20,454 nucleotides of DNA from Chloroflexota bacterium. Its GTDB lineage: Bacteria > Chloroflexota > Anaerolineae > CG2-30-64-16. The stretch is from positions 1 to 20,454 of the forward strand of contig JAKPQT010000534.1 in the NCBI GenBank assembly GCA_029555885.1. The letters are read 5' to 3'. How positions within the stretch are numbered: position 1 is the stretch's first letter; every line of letters starts with the position of its first letter. Below the pieces are notes generated by a model, which had not been told where the DNA came from, did not search any database, and saw nothing but the letters and a program-made list of their open reading frames with translations. The position numbers and the translations under genes are program-made. This document shows positions 7,006 through 13,879 of the stretch, in pieces.

Positions 7006-8855
7006 GCCAGCGCCTCCTCCAGGCCCGTCCGCAGCAGGGCGGCGAAGCGAGAGGATGGGTCGGCGGCCAGCCGCGCCCGCTCCCCAAACTCGACCACGCG
7101 GCCATCTTCCAGGATGAGGATGTCATCGGCTCGCTGCACAGTGCTCAGCCGGTGTGCGATGATGATGGCGGTGCGGCGGTCCTTCGACTGGCCGTCGTGG
7201 GTGGACGGGGTTGCGTCGTCGGCCCGCTCAGGATGCTCGCTTGGCGGCGCTTCGTTGTTCAGCAACCGGTCGATGGCACGCTCCAGCCTCCGTTCGGTCA
7301 CCGGGTCAAGCCGGGAGGCAGCCTCGTCGAGGATGACCAGGCCCGGGTCGCGCAGCAGGATGCGGGTGAAGGCCAGCAGTTGCGCCTCACCGGCCGACAT
7401 GCCTGCGCCGCCTGCGGCCAGCCGCGTGTGCAGGCCATCCGGTTGGCTGTCAGCCCACGCCAGCAGGTCGAGGGCAGCCAATGCCCGGCGGACATCGGCT
7501 TCTCCGATGGCCGGGTCGAAGAGTGTGATGTTCTCCATCAGCGTGGCGCTGAAGAGCTGGACGTCCTGCGTGACCATGCCGACGCGGGCACGCAAATCGG
7601 CCAGGCTCACAGCGCGCAAGTCCAGGCCGCTGAGCGCGATGTGGCCCGCCTTGGGATCGTAGAGGCGGAAGAGCAGGCGGGTTAACGTGGTCTTGCCGCT
7701 GCCCGTCCGGCCCAGGATGCCAAGCACCCGTCCCGCGGCCAGCGTGAAGGCCACGTCGTGCAGGACGAGCGGCCCGTCGCCGCGGCCATTCTCGCCCTCT
7801 GCACCGTCCGCGTAGCCAAACGAGATGCGGTCGAACCGGACGTCCAGCGGGCCGGCGGGCAGCGTCGCGGTCGCGGCCTCCTGCACGCCGGGCGAGAGGC
7901 GCAGCAGCTCACCGATGCGGTTGACGCCCGCAGTTGCCTGCTGGAGATTCTCGGCCTCCCGACGGATTTCGTCGAGCGGCGCGGCCAGCATCCCGATGTA
8001 GCTCACGATGAGGAAGGCGGTGCCGATGGTCACGTCGCCCCGCGTGTAGAGCAGGGCGGCGATCAGCAGTCCCAGACCGTAGCCCACGATGTACAGGAAG
8101 TTCGTGACGACGAAGCTCAAGGCCTGCGCCATCATGCCCCCGCGCGCCTTGCGCAGCAGCGCGTACATCTTGCCTTGCAACTGGGCCAGCGCGTGCGCCT
8201 CGGCGCCGATGCCGCGAATGTCCTCCGTGGCCGCGAAGTGCTCCTCCAGGAAGCCCATCTGGTCGGCCCACGCCTCGCGCGCGGCCGTCCACGCGCGCAC
8301 GCCGATGCGCTGTACCAGGGCGAGCGCCAGGACCGTGAGCAGGGTATAGACCGTGAGGACCGCGCCTGCGCCGGCGCTCTCCCGGTACAGCAGAACGGTG
8401 ATCGCCAGGACGAGCAGGCCGTTGCCGAGCACCTTGACGACAAGGGTCGAGAACAGCTCAGTCAGCCCGTTGATGTCGCCGTCCACGCGCTCGATGAGTT
8501 CGCCCGGCGTGTGCGTCTTGTGGAAAGGCATGTCCAGCCGGAGCAGGTGGCTGACCAGGTCGGCGCGCAGCGCGTTGGTGGCCGCCCAGGCCATGTTCAG
8601 CCCGCTGTATGTGGTAGCAAGGTTGAGCAGCCGCGCAAGGAGCCCGACGAGCAGGTACGCTCCGGCAGCAAGCAGGAGATTGCGCATTGGCCCCGCGGCC
8701 TGCGCGGTGTCGATAAAGTAGCGGATGATCTGCGGGTTGAGCAGTTGCAGGCCGATGCCGCTGAACAGCAGCAGGGCCAACCCGACGACCCGCAGCCGCT
8801 GCGGGCGGAGATACACGCCGAGCAGTTGGCGGTGCCCGGCAAACGCAACAGACAT
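7002..8855 (-). CDS. ABC exporter half-transporter with degenerate signature motif
   Basis: A 617-aa exporter subunit, first gene of the ABC pair. The transmembrane domain spans roughly 20-315, with helices near 23-40, 60-78, 138-157, 163-182 and 248-270. The ATPase domain has Walker [10 protein letters not shown] (382-390), Q-loop Gln430, Walker B VILDE with the catalytic Glu511, and H-loop His568. The signature is degenerate, MSAGEAQ (486-492) in place of LSGGQ. Combined with the partner (LSGGQ, but Asp for Glu), only the site formed by this Walker A/B and the partner signature should hydrolyse ATP. The start at 8855 has GGAGG seven bases upstream. Residues 533-561, between Walker B and the H-loop, form a long hydrophilic insertion partly encoded by a dispersed repeat. 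The gene follows a leader ORF and an intrinsic terminator, implying attenuation control. Confidence 0.94.
   Translation of the reverse strand: MSVAFAGHRQLLGVYLRPQRLRVVGLALLLFSGIGLQLLNPQIIRYFIDTAQAAGPMRNLLLAAGAYLLVGLLARLLNLATTYSGLNMAWAATNALRADLVSHLLRLDMPFHKTHTPGELIERVDGDINGLTELFSTLVVKVLGNGLLVLAITVLLYRESAGAGAVLTVYTLLTVLALALVQRIGVRAWTAAREAWADQMGFLEEHFAATEDIRGIGAEAHALAQLQGKMYALLRKARGGMMAQALSFVVTNFLYIVGYGLGLLIAALLYTRGDVTIGTAFLIVSYIGMLAAPLDEIRREAENLQQATAGVNRIGELLRLSPGVQEAATATLPAGPLDVRFDRISFGYADGAEGENGRGDGPLVLHDVAFTLAAGRVLGILGRTGSGKTTLTRLLFRLYDPKAGHIALSGLDLRAVSLADLRARVGMVTQDVQLFSATLMENITLFDPAIGEADVRRALAALDLLAWADSQPDGLHTRLAAGGAGMSAGEAQLLAFTRILLRDPGLVILDEAASRLDPVTERRLERAIDRLLNNEAPPSEHPERADDATPSTHDGQSKDRRTAIIIAHRLSTVQRADDILILEDGRVVEFGERARLAADPSSRFAALLRTGLEEALA
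7179..7240. repeat. Half-copy of the CCTTCGACT/CCGCTCAGGATGC repeat inside the first ABC gene
   Basis: CCTTCGACT at 7181-7189 and CCGCTCAGGATGC at 7224-7236 match the left half of the fold-back element at 5765-5897 (same order and orientation, with a 34-nt rather than 22-nt spacer that shares GCGTCGTC). It is translated as about residues 539-559 of the ATPase domain, in a loop that normally is only a few residues long. Confidence 0.7.
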
Positions 8856-8910
8856 AAACGTGCCTCCAGGAGAGACCTTGATTCGCGTGATGCACTTGAT
8901 TCACGTGATC

Positions 8911-8949
8911 TTAAAGACAAAAGCCACGGGCAGGGCGGCTGCTCGTGGC
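8911..8949 (-). terminator. Intrinsic terminator (attenuator) between the leader ORF and the first ABC gene
   Basis: On the minus strand an 11-bp stem, GCCACGAGCAG (8949-8939) against CTGCCCGTGGC (8933-8923), has a single A.C mismatch, a 5-nt CCGCC loop and two further A-T pairs at its base. It is followed directly by TTTTGTCTTT (8922-8913). It stands 56 bases before the ABC start codon and downstream of the promoter at 9168-9197, so it can only stop transcripts before they enter the transporter genes. Confidence 0.85.
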
Positions 8950-9050
8950 TTGCTGATGGCGTGCGCGGCGGAAGAGCGAAGCGTCAACGACGCCCCGACC
9001 GGTCCGCCTTCACGCCGGCTGTCAGCTAACCCGCTGCCAGGCGCACCCCG

Positions 9051-9113
9051 CTAGGGACGCGCAAGCACCTCGGTCGAGGTCTTGCGGCGAGAAGGGGTGT
9101 GTGATACTGACAT
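9051..9113 (-). CDS. Leader peptide of 20 residues upstream of the ABC exporter genes
   Basis: A short ORF from ATG at 9113 to TAG at 9051, translating as MSVSHTPSRRKTSTEVLARP. It has a strong Shine-Dalgarno, AGGAGAG (9126-9120), ending six bases before the ATG, and lies about 50 bases downstream of a predicted transcription start. The peptide has no membrane segment and no run of one amino acid, but it carries a basic RRK cluster at residues 9-11. That cluster falls where hairpin A begins, so a ribosome stalled there would hold the hairpin open. Its position between promoter and intrinsic terminator, ahead of a heterodimeric exporter, matches the layout of Bacillus bmrB-bmrCD, in which drug-slowed translation of the leader lets transcription pass. 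No sequence similarity to BmrB is claimed. Whether it is translated is inferred from the ribosome binding site. Confidence 0.6.
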   Translation of the reverse strand: MSVSHTPSRRKTSTEVLARP

Positions 9114-9167
9114 GCGTTGCTCTCCTGGATTGTTTTGTATTTGTGCGCGTCTTGCCCGCACGAGGGT

Positions 9168-9197
9168 AGTATAGTACAGGGTGTGTATGGACGTCAA
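9168..9197 (-). promoter_or_regulatory. Sigma70-type promoter of the ABC exporter operon
   Basis: On the minus strand TTGACG (9197-9192) is followed after 18 bases by TATACT (9173-9168), each one base from consensus. The expected start is near 9161, giving a leader of about 300 bases. The -35 box lies four bases from the first of five 18-bp repeats. Confidence 0.75.
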
Positions 9198-9200
9198 GAA

Positions 9201-9318
9201 TGGTCAACTGGCTTTACCACTCATGGTAAATGACGTTTCCCATGATGGGCAGAATGGTCAACCTGCTTTACCACCCACGGTCAACGTCATTTACTATGTA
9301 GGTAAAGCACGTTGACCA
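9201..9318. promoter_or_regulatory. Array of five 18-bp operator-like repeats upstream of the ABC promoter
   Basis: Copies read TGGTCAACTGGCTTTACC (9201-9218, plus), its reverse-oriented relative at 9225-9242, TGGTCAACCTGCTTTACC (9255-9272, plus), a diverged copy at 9278-9295 (plus), and a reverse copy at 9301-9318. Copies 1, 3 and 5 differ from one another at only one or two central positions; copies 2 and 4 match the consensus TGGTCAACGTGCTTTACC at 14 of 18. Starts are 24, 30, 23 and 23 bp apart, near two or three helical turns. Each copy is an imperfect dyad of GGTMAAS half-sites, and 9226-9237 and 9283-9294 are a perfect 12-bp inverted pair. The array abuts the -35 box, the position expected for an activator or a looping repressor. 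A miniature mobile element is the alternative. Confidence 0.7.
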
Positions 9319-9417
9319 GAACTAGACTCAGTTTAACAAGACTCAATTGAACCAGAGAGAGGGAGTGTGAGTGTGCATCCCGCACCCACCCACGCTGCTC
9401 ACTTATCGGTTAGAGTT
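9319..9417. other. Intergenic spacer with a short direct repeat
   Basis: Between the operator array and the CoA-transferase stop codon there is a 13-nt imperfect direct repeat, GACTCAGTTTAAC (9325-9337) and GACTCAATTGAAC (9340-9352), with a 15-bp period. No gene, and no clear intrinsic terminator for the CoA-transferase gene, was found. Confidence 0.4.
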
Positions 9418-10623
9418 CTATATCACGCCCTTTTGTATCAACTCGGCAATCTGATCCGCTGCAAACCCCAGTTCCGCCAGCACCTCGCTCGTGTGCTGAC
9501 CGAGCGTCGGCGGGGGCAGGCGGTAGCTCACCGCGCCGTCCCGTAGGTGGGGCGGGAAGCCGAGCGACCGCACCAGACCCGCCACCGGATGCTCCAGCTC
9601 CACGATGAACTCGCGTGCCAGCACCTGCGGCTCAGCCAGCGCCTCATCGAGCAGGTAGATCGGGCCGCAGGGGACATCCGCCGCGCGCAGCCGCTCCAGC
9701 CAGACTTCTTTCGGCTGCGTCTTGAGCCGCTCGGTGACGAGCGCCTGCACGGCCGGCCGGTGGACATTGCGCTGCGGGTTGGTCGCGTAGCGCGGGTCGT
9801 CGCGCACCTCCGGCGGGATGCCGATGGCATCGCACAGCCGGGTCCAGATGCGGTCCGTGCCGCCCGCGATGATGATCCAGCCGTCCGCGGTGGGGAAGGG
9901 CTGGTAGGGCGTGATGGTCGGGTGGATGTTGCCCATGCGCGGCGGGTTGTGGCCGGTTGCAAAGTAGCTGCCCGCCAGGTTGGTCAGCCAGGCCATCTGC
10001 GATTCGAGGATCGCGGCGTCGATGGCCTGCCCGCGGCCCGTGCGCTCCCGCTCGTACAGCGCGGCCAGGATGCCGATCAGCGCATACAGCCCCACGGTCA
10101 TGTCGGAGATGGGCACGGGGTAGCGCATGGGCGCGCCGTCCGGCTCGCCGGTCAGGCTCATGATGCCGCTCATGCCCTGCGACAGGATATCATAGCCCGG
10201 CTGGCCTGCGCGCGGCCCGGTGTGGCCGAAGGACGTGATCGAGACGTGAATCAACCGGGGGTTGCGGGCGAGACACGCGTCCGGGTCGAGCCCCAGCTTC
10301 TGCATCGAGGCGAAGCGGGGCAGGTTGTTGACGAAGATGTCCGCGCCGTCCACCAGCCGGTGCATGATGGCCTGGCCCTCGGGCGTGGTGATATCGAGGG
10401 TGACGCTGCGCTTGTTGCGGTTGGTGGACATAAAGTAGGCGGACTCGCCGTTGACGAAGGGCGGGCCCCAGCCGCGCGTCTGGTCGCCCTGGCCGACGCG
10501 CTCGATCTTGACGACGTCCGCGCCCATGTCGCCCAGGTACATCGTGCAGTACGGCCCGGCCAGCGCCTCGGTCATATCTACGACGCGAATGCCGGAGAGA
10601 AGCGGAGAAGTCGGTGCAGGCAT
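9418..10623 (-). CDS. CaiB/BaiF class III CoA-transferase
   Basis: A 401-aa enzyme of the formyl-CoA/carnitine CoA-transferase family, which moves CoA between carboxylic acids in the cytoplasm through an enzyme-bound glutamyl/aspartyl thioester. Visible family features are GIRVVDMTEALAGPYCTMYL at 11-30, DLGADV-like GDMGADVVKIE, the NxNKRSVTLD stretch at 69-77, SFGHTGPRAGQPGYD at 131-145, and the catalytic Asp174 in ISDMTVG. The ATG at 10623 was chosen because the conserved region begins ten residues later; the frame is open to 10683, but that extension is unlike the family. An AGGG lies about seven bases upstream. The acyl substrate cannot be told from sequence. The gene is separated from xdhC by 167 bp containing a palindrome and from the ABC operon by its control region, so no functional link to either is evident. 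Confidence 0.92.
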   Translation of the reverse strand: MPAPTSPLLSGIRVVDMTEALAGPYCTMYLGDMGADVVKIERVGQGDQTRGWGPPFVNGESAYFMSTNRNKRSVTLDITTPEGQAIMHRLVDGADIFVNNLPRFASMQKLGLDPDACLARNPRLIHVSITSFGHTGPRAGQPGYDILSQGMSGIMSLTGEPDGAPMRYPVPISDMTVGLYALIGILAALYERERTGRGQAIDAAILESQMAWLTNLAGSYFATGHNPPRMGNIHPTITPYQPFPTADGWIIIAGGTDRIWTRLCDAIGIPPEVRDDPRYATNPQRNVHRPAVQALVTERLKTQPKEVWLERLRAADVPCGPIYLLDEALAEPQVLAREFIVELEHPVAGLVRSLGFPPHLRDGAVSYRLPPPTLGQHTSEVLAELGFAADQIAELIQKGVI

Positions 10624-10675
10624 CTGTTTCCCTATGTGTAATGAATGTGGCAAAAGGCACGGAGGATAGCACACA

Positions 10676-10749
10676 GATGACACTGATCAGACTGATTGAC
10701 CGGATCAAGCCAAAAGCGATCATGAAAATCAGTCTGATCAGCGTTCATC
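10676..10749. repeat. Intergenic palindrome (CTGATCAGACTGATT type)
   Basis: Arms 10683-10697 (CTGATCAGACTGATT) and 10727-10741 are perfectly complementary over 15 nt; the match extends outward imperfectly to 10676 and 10749 through GATGA/TCATC. The 29-nt centre contains no gene. It lies between xdhC (stop at 10791) and the CoA-transferase start. No poly-T follows on the minus strand. Confidence 0.75.
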
Positions 10750-10790
10750 AGCGTTCTATTCGGCTCTGCCCTCTGGGATTCGTGCAGCCC

Positions 10791-12026
10791 TTATTGTCTC
10801 TGTGCGCGGCGACGGTCGGAGATGCTCGTCGCGGGGCCGCCGCGGAAGACGTTGATGATTTCGGCCATGATGCAGACGGCAATTTCGGCGGGCGTGTGCG
10901 CGCCGATGGCGATGCCGATGGGCGCGTACACCCGGTCGAACTTCGCCGGGTCGATGCCCTGTTCCTCGGCCAGCAGTTGAAAGACCGCATCCACCCGCCG
11001 CTGCGAGCCGATCATGCCGATGTAAGCGACCGGGCGATCCAGCACCTCCAGCAGGCACTCGACGTCGTGGCTGTGCCCGCGCGTGACCAGGACGATGTAG
11101 GTGTCGGCGTCCATAGGCAGGTCGCGCACGGTTTCGCGCAGGGGCGCGGCGAGCAGCTTTGCGGCCGTCGGGAACCGCTCGCGCGTAACGAACGCGGGCC
11201 GGTCGTCCAGCACAGTCACCGCAAAGTCACACAGCGTGCCCAGTTGCGCCAGCGGCACCGCGATGTGCCCGCCGCCGACGATGATGAGCTCCGGCGCGCG
11301 GCGCTGCACCTCCACGAAAACGGCGACATCCGAGGCAGGTCCCCGCACGGTGTCGAGCGGGCGGTTGGCCGCGCGCTGCCAGCCGGTTTCCGTCTGCTGA
11401 TATTGGAGCAGCTTGTGCTGGCGGCCCTCCAGGACCTCGCGGCTGTCGGCCATTACCAGGGAATCCAGTTCGCCCAGGCCGAGGCTGCCCAGCGGCGGCG
11501 CATCCAGCCGGACGACGGCCTGCCGGCCCGGCTGCGGCCCGCGCACGACGGTGACCAGCGCGGCCGGTTCGCGGGCGGCTGTCGCGGCGCGCAATGCCTG
11601 TAAGGGCGAGGCATTTCCTCGTTGTGCGTGCGCACCGGCGGATGCGTCGGGCGAAGGAACTTCAGGGTTCACGGATGGACCGCCGGGAAATGCCTCGCCC
11701 TTACCGATATCCGCGCCGCTGACCCGCTCCACGAACACATCCATGATGCCGCCGCACACGCCGAGCGACTGCATGGAGATGTCCTCGGTCAGGTCGACGT
11801 GGACGACCTCCGGCGTGCCCGTCTGGATCACATCGAGTGCGGTGCGGATGACGTCGCCCTCACCGCAGCCGCCGCCTACCGTGCCGACGTGCCGGCCGAG
11901 CGGGTGGATGATCATCTTCGCGCCGACCTCGCGCGGGACGGACCCGCGCACATCTACAATAGTCGCGACGGCCACCGTCTCGCCCGCGGCCACCAGCTCA
12001 TCCAGTTTGGTGTAGATGCTCTCCAT
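10791..12026 (-). CDS. xdhC: XdhC/CoxF family molybdenum cofactor maturation protein
   Basis: XdhC proteins bind Mo cofactor and hand the sulfurated cofactor to xanthine-dehydrogenase-family enzymes. The N-terminal XdhC/CoxI domain (about 1-105) shows ATIVDVRGSVPREVGAKMII, GTVGGGCGEGDV with Cys54, and GVCGG with Cys91. The C-terminal Rossmann-like domain (about 230-400) begins with ELIIVGGGHIAVPLAQLG and includes RGHSHDVECL and YIGMIGSQRR. Between the domains, residues 108-143 are encoded by a 105-bp element with perfect 19-bp inverted arms, an in-frame insertion, so the protein (411 aa) is somewhat longer than usual. The ATG at 12026 fits the family but has only a weak ribosome binding site. 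A MocA-like cytidylyltransferase is encoded two genes upstream, supporting a Mo hydroxylase pathway, yet no hydroxylase subunits are in the window. Confidence 0.92.
   Translation of the reverse strand: MESIYTKLDELVAAGETVAVATIVDVRGSVPREVGAKMIIHPLGRHVGTVGGGCGEGDVIRTALDVIQTGTPEVVHVDLTEDISMQSLGVCGGIMDVFVERVSGADIGKGEAFPGGPSVNPEVPSPDASAGAHAQRGNASPLQALRAATAAREPAALVTVVRGPQPGRQAVVRLDAPPLGSLGLGELDSLVMADSREVLEGRQHKLLQYQQTETGWQRAANRPLDTVRGPASDVAVFVEVQRRAPELIIVGGGHIAVPLAQLGTLCDFAVTVLDDRPAFVTRERFPTAAKLLAAPLRETVRDLPMDADTYIVLVTRGHSHDVECLLEVLDRPVAYIGMIGSQRRVDAVFQLLAEEQGIDPAKFDRVYAPIGIAIGAHTPAEIAVCIMAEIINVFRGGPATSISDRRRAQRQ
11600..11704. repeat. 105-bp palindromic element inserted in frame in xdhC
   Basis: Arms 11600-11618 (GTAAGGGCGAGGCATTTCC) and 11686-11704 are perfect 19-bp inverted repeats around a 67-nt centre. 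The length is exactly 35 codons, so the reading frame is kept. It encodes residues about 108-143, Pro/Gly/Ala/Ser-rich and unlike XdhC, at the boundary between the two domains. Confidence 0.85.
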
Positions 12027-12050
12027 TGTCGATACCCAAGAATGTTTTCA

Positions 12051-12122
12051 GACAGGATTGACAGGATTTACAAGATTGTGACGGGCAGTCTCCGAAATCC
12101 CGTCAATCCTGTGAATCCTGTC
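12051..12122. repeat. Intergenic palindrome (GACAGGATTGACAGGATT type)
   Basis: Arms 12051-12077 and 12096-12122 are complementary at 23 of 27 positions, with an 18-nt loop. Each arm is itself built of a repeated ACAGGATT unit. It fills most of the 110-bp gap between proS (stop at 12137) and xdhC (start at 12026). No poly-T follows on the minus strand, so read-through is possible. Confidence 0.8.
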
Positions 12123-12136
12123 TAAACTCAGTTCGT

Positions 12137-13879
12137 CTACGCGAGCGCGACGTCCTGTAGTGTGTTCACGATCTTCGCTTCCAGCGCGGCGATTTCGCCC
12201 TTGACGCGCGCTGTCAGCTCGGCCAGGGGCACGATCACCTTATCGGGCCGGTCCCGGCGCTTCAGCTCCGCGCCGCCCTCCTTGAGCGACCGCTTGCCCA
12301 GTGTGATGCGCAGCGGCATCCCCAGCAGGTCTGCGTCCGCAAACTTGACGCCCGCGCTCTCGCCCCGGTCATCGTACAGCACCTCGACGCCGGCAGCGGT
12401 CAGCTCTCGGTAGACGGCGTCGGCCTCCGCCTCTGCTCCTTGCAGCAGGACGAGGTGGACGTGGAACGGCGCGACCGTCACCGGCCAAATGAGCCCCTGT
12501 TCGTCGTGGTGCTCCTCGGCAATGCAGGCCAGCAGCCGGCCCACGCCGATGCCGTAGGAGCCCATGACGACGGGCTGCGCGCGGCCCTGCGCATCGAGGT
12601 AGTTGGCGCCCAGTGCGTCGGTGTAGCGGGTGCCGAGCTGGAAAATGTTGCCGATCTCTACGCCGCGCACCGTGCGCAACGGGGCAGAGCAGTGCGGGCA
12701 GGGATCGCCGTCGCGCGCGACCGCGATATCGGCCACGACCGCGGCCGTGTAGTCGCGGCCATAGTTGGTATTGCGCAGGTGATAGCCTTCCTCGTTCGCG
12801 CCTGCGACCAGGTTGGCAGAATGCGGGATGAGGTCATCCACAACGATGAGCACATCGCGCAATCCCAGCGGCGAGGCATAGCCGGGCGTTGCACCCACGT
12901 TGCGAATCTCCGCCTCGGTCGCGGGCCGCAGGTCACGCGCCTGCACCGCATTCGCCAGCTTGGTCTCATTGACCTCCATGTCCCCACGAATCACGGCGAA
13001 GACGAACCTCTCCGTATCCCCCACGGTCGCCATCATGAAGACGGCTTTCGCAGTGCGGCTCTCCGGCACGCCGAGGAAGACGGCCAGGTCGCTGATGGTG
13101 GAGGTGTGCGGTGTGGCGACGCGCGCCAGCGGCAGCGGCTCCTCCGGCTCCGGCTGCGGCTTGCGAAACGCAGCAACCTGCCGGTTGGCCGTGTAGCCGC
13201 ACGCGTCGCACAGGGTGAGCGTATCCTCACCGATCGGGGTAATGTACATGAACTCGTGCGCCAACTTGCCGCCCATCATGCCGACATCGGACTGCACGGC
13301 GAGCGCGGGCACGCCGCAGCGGCCGAAGATGCGAAAGTAGGCCGTGTAGTGGCTGCGGTATTGTTCGGCCAGCCCGTCGAAGTCCAGGTCCAGGCTGTAG
13401 CTGTCGAGCATGGTGAACTCGCGCACGCGAATCAGCCCGGCCCGCGGCCGCGGGTCATCGCGCCACTTGGTCTGGATGTGGTAGACAAGCGCTGGGAGCT
13501 GACGATAGGAGCGGATTTCGCTGCGCGCGAGGTTGGCGACGACCTCCTCATGCGTCATTGCCAGCACCATGTCGCGGTCGTTCTTGTCCTTGAATCGCCC
13601 CATCTCCGAGCCGATCTGATACCACCGGCCCGTCTCCTGCCACAGGTCCGCAGGATGGACGACCGGCATGGTCATCTCCTGGCCGCCGATGGCGTTGATT
13701 TCCTGCCGCATGATGGCTTCGATCTTGGACAGCGAGCGCCGGGCCAGCGGCAGGTAGCTGAAGATGCCCGTGCCGAGCTGGCGGATGAAGCCTGCGCGCA
13801 GCAAGAGTTGGTGGCTGATGACCTCGGCATCGGCCGGCGCTTCACGCAGCGTCCGGCCGAACAGGCGGCTCATGCGCAT
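12137..13879 (-). CDS. proS: Prolyl-tRNA synthetase, bacterial type with editing insertion
   Basis: A class II aminoacyl-tRNA synthetase (580 aa) that charges tRNA-Pro in the cytoplasm. It opens with MRMSRLFGRTLREAPADAE and SHQLLLRAGFIRQLGTGIFS, typical of bacterial ProS. Motif 2 is in PRAGLIRVREFTMLDSYSL near 145-163, motif 3 in MGSYGIGVGRLLACIAEEHH near 463-482, and the YbaK-like editing insertion lies between them (about 225-390), followed by the anticodon-binding domain from ~490. The ATG at 13879 has GAGG five bases upstream and matches the family N-terminus; a second ATG at 13873 would form an ATGA overlap with the stop of the mocA-like gene. Either way translation is probably coupled to that gene. 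Finding an essential synthetase inside a tag-mocA-proS overlap group is unusual but clear. Confidence 0.97.
   Translation of the reverse strand: MRMSRLFGRTLREAPADAEVISHQLLLRAGFIRQLGTGIFSYLPLARRSLSKIEAIMRQEINAIGGQEMTMPVVHPADLWQETGRWYQIGSEMGRFKDKNDRDMVLAMTHEEVVANLARSEIRSYRQLPALVYHIQTKWRDDPRPRAGLIRVREFTMLDSYSLDLDFDGLAEQYRSHYTAYFRIFGRCGVPALAVQSDVGMMGGKLAHEFMYITPIGEDTLTLCDACGYTANRQVAAFRKPQPEPEEPLPLARVATPHTSTISDLAVFLGVPESRTAKAVFMMATVGDTERFVFAVIRGDMEVNETKLANAVQARDLRPATEAEIRNVGATPGYASPLGLRDVLIVVDDLIPHSANLVAGANEEGYHLRNTNYGRDYTAAVVADIAVARDGDPCPHCSAPLRTVRGVEIGNIFQLGTRYTDALGANYLDAQGRAQPVVMGSYGIGVGRLLACIAEEHHDEQGLIWPVTVAPFHVHLVLLQGAEAEADAVYRELTAAGVEVLYDDRGESAGVKFADADLLGMPLRITLGKRSLKEGGAELKRRDRPDKVIVPLAELTARVKGEIAALEAKIVNTLQDVALA

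Larger units (their letters stand above)
8911..9161 (-). promoter_or_regulatory. Structured leader RNA with attenuator, upstream of ABC exporter operon
   Basis: From a predicted start near 9161 to the terminator the leader contains, in order: a 20-codon ORF; hairpin A (9086-9060), a 12-bp stem with one bulge lying over codons 10-18; hairpin B (9040-9019, CTGGCAGC against GCTGACAG with one G.A mismatch); hairpin C, a long-range stem pairing 9016-9011 and 9008-9004 with 8963-8958 and 8971-8967, with GCGTC/GACGC inside it; and the terminator. A ribosome on the ORF would melt hairpin A and could change the downstream folding. I could not identify one clear antiterminator that excludes the terminator stem, so the switching mechanism remains inference. 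Confidence 0.65.

Noticed and set aside
5911..7662. 583-codon open frame on the plus strand
   Set aside because: It runs antisense across both ABC genes, whose Walker motifs fix the true frame, and its product (His/Arg/Gln/Ala-rich) has no recognisable domain.
8911..9161. T-box or other known riboswitch in the ABC leader
   Set aside because: A terminator hairpin is present, but I saw no T-box sequence (AGGGTGGNACCGCG-like), and the downstream genes are not synthetases or amino-acid genes. No other riboswitch core was recognised by eye; an Rfam covariance search would settle it.
9022..9207. 61-codon minus-strand frame across the ABC promoter
   Set aside because: It begins upstream of the predicted -10 box, lacks a ribosome binding site, and overlaps the better supported 20-codon leader in another frame.
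9201..9318. Short CRISPR array
   Set aside because: Repeats are only 18 bp, occur in both orientations and are diverged, spacers are 5-12 bp, and no cas gene is nearby.
9201..9318. Plasmid-type iteron origin
   Set aside because: The direct and inverted copies look iteron-like, but there is no rep gene, AT-rich unwinding region or partition gene, and the array abuts a promoter.
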